From Deroplatys truncata (taxonomy: Eukaryota; Arthropoda; Insecta; Mantodea; Mantidae), in the NCBI GenBank assembly GCA_030765065.1, contig CM060984.1, positions 196,001 to 260,000 on the forward strand: a stretch of 64,000 nucleotides of DNA, written 5' to 3'. Of this stretch, positions 63,353 through 64,000 are shown in pieces; positions within the stretch are counted from its first letter, which is position 1, and every line of letters begins with the position of its first letter. The translations under genes and the position numbers were made by a program. The notes under the pieces are model-generated. The model was not told where the DNA came from. It ran no database searches and saw only the letters and a program-made list of their open reading frames with translations.

Positions 63353-64000
63353 AACATTTGCAACATCTAAACTTCTCTTTCTAGATTCGTTTGAAAATAT
63401 GAAATACATCCAGCATTAAATACATCAATAAGACCATTTTGCATTTACAAACTGTAAATAAAAGAAATTCCAATAACGCCATGGCAACTAACTACAGTCT
63501 AACACATCTGTGTATTAGGGCGATTAATTTTCAGCTAATTCAGCCTCAAACAACAATGGGAGGAAGCGGCATTGAAAAACAGTAGGGTTAATATCAAAAG
63601 CTTTTGAGGCAATTGAATAATTTAAAGTAATTTTTTTCCTTTGATCAAAGTTCAGGTATATGTGGCAATGATATCAAAACAATCACACTGACTTTGGATT
63701 TCTATTACTTACCATGTTCAACTAGTTGTGCTAAAGAAGTGAAGGATTTACAGCCACTGTAAATGTCCAACAGTAAATTTACACTCCAGGCACATCTGAA
63801 AGGTCCATTTATAGCTCAAGAAAGGAATGGCTTTCCTGCCCATCCGAAACAAACATTATAACAACCCAATTGAATTTAAATATTAAGGATAGCCATAGGT
63901 GAAAGTTATGCTTTATTTTCAAAACCCTCTCATGCTGCCGAAACGCAAAAAAGGGGCACATTGGGCTCCAAGTAGGTATGTAACATGTACTAAAGAGACG
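63353..64000 (+). repeat. Satellite unit 26, partial (648 bp), beta'' unit
   Basis: The C-type start, AAGTTCAGG, CATCCGAAAC, ACAAACATT and AATTGAATTT match unit 24. It is cut by the window edge in mid-unit, so the array continues to the right. Confidence 0.97.

Larger units (their letters stand above)
1..64000. repeat. Tandem satellite/macrosatellite array, unit ~2,535 bp, 25.26 copies
   Basis: The landmark AACATTTGCAACATC recurs at 1, 2536, 5071, 7606, 10141, 12677, 15212, 17747, 20282, 22818, 25353, 27887, 30421, 32956, 35490, 38025, 40560, 43094, 45630, 48146, 50682, 53216, 55751, 58285, 60819 and 63353. Spacing is 2,534-2,536 bp except 2,516 bp for unit 19. All units lie in the same orientation with no spacer, inversion or inserted element, and the first and last bases of the window are both inside a unit. 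Units differ by scattered single-base changes and a few short indels. No convincing coding region is present. The arrangement fits eukaryotic satellite or macrosatellite DNA; the family and species are not recognised. Confidence 0.99.
50682..64000 (+). repeat. Dimeric higher-order repeat, alpha-beta, ~5,069 bp, ~2.6 copies
   Basis: Alternate units resemble each other more than their neighbours: 21, 23 and 25 share the alpha markers, while 22, 24 and 26 share the beta markers. Offsets are 5,069 bp (50682 to 55751; 53216 to 58285) and 5,068 bp (55751 to 60819; 58285 to 63353). Low divergence between successive dimers, apart from the first ~250 bp of each alpha unit, suggests recent amplification as a two-unit block. 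Confidence 0.9.

Noticed and set aside
1..64000. CRISPR or another bacterial repeat system
   Set aside because: The repeat is kilobase-scale with no spacers or cas-like genes, and the window has no bacterial gene structure.
1..64000. Transposon or LTR element tandemly duplicated
   Set aside because: No terminal inverted repeats, LTR pairs, target-site duplications, poly-A tails or transposase/reverse transcriptase frames are visible in the unit.

Overview
This window is one uninterrupted head-to-tail tandem array. A unit of about 2,535 bp, all in one orientation, fills all 64,000 bases: 25 complete units plus 648 bp of a 26th. Unit 1 is counted from base 1 because no natural boundary is visible, so the numbering frame is arbitrary. 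Both window edges lie inside the repeat, so the array extends beyond both ends. Complete units are 2,534-2,536 bp, except unit 19 (2,516 bp, a 19-bp deletion). Every length difference can be traced to a named small indel.

I see no protein-coding gene, rRNA, tRNA, transposon, CRISPR array or operon. The longest open frames are 61-106 codons. They recur because the DNA recurs, several start only at TTG, and they are broken or fused by one-base indels in individual units. This fits eukaryotic satellite or macrosatellite DNA: a kilobase-scale unit, AT-rich composition (about one third G+C by eye), near-identical copies and no coding capacity. Several unit-to-unit differences are C-to-T or G-to-A changes at CpG sites, which suggests a CpG-methylating genome such as a vertebrate or plant. 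I cannot name the organism or the chromosomal location.

The informative content is how the units differ. (1) The first ~60-250 bp of the unit occurs as three haplotypes, called A, B and C here. They are shuffled independently of the rest of the unit. (2) Units 8-10 and 11-13 show recombinant middle units, as expected from one-unit tandem duplications whose endpoints lie in mid-unit. (3) The 7|8 junction is repeated at 10|11, exactly 7,606 bp (three units) away. (4) The right end, from 50,682, is a young dimeric higher-order repeat (alpha-beta, about 5,069 bp) present about 2.6 times. Together these look like concerted evolution by unequal exchange and gene conversion.

Within the unit I mark short features that recur in most copies: several perfect inverted repeats (four sharing a TTACA/TGTAA or GTAAA/TTTAC core), a 12-bp palindrome near the end, a perfect POU octamer and a weak TATA-like element. 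No function is shown for any of them.
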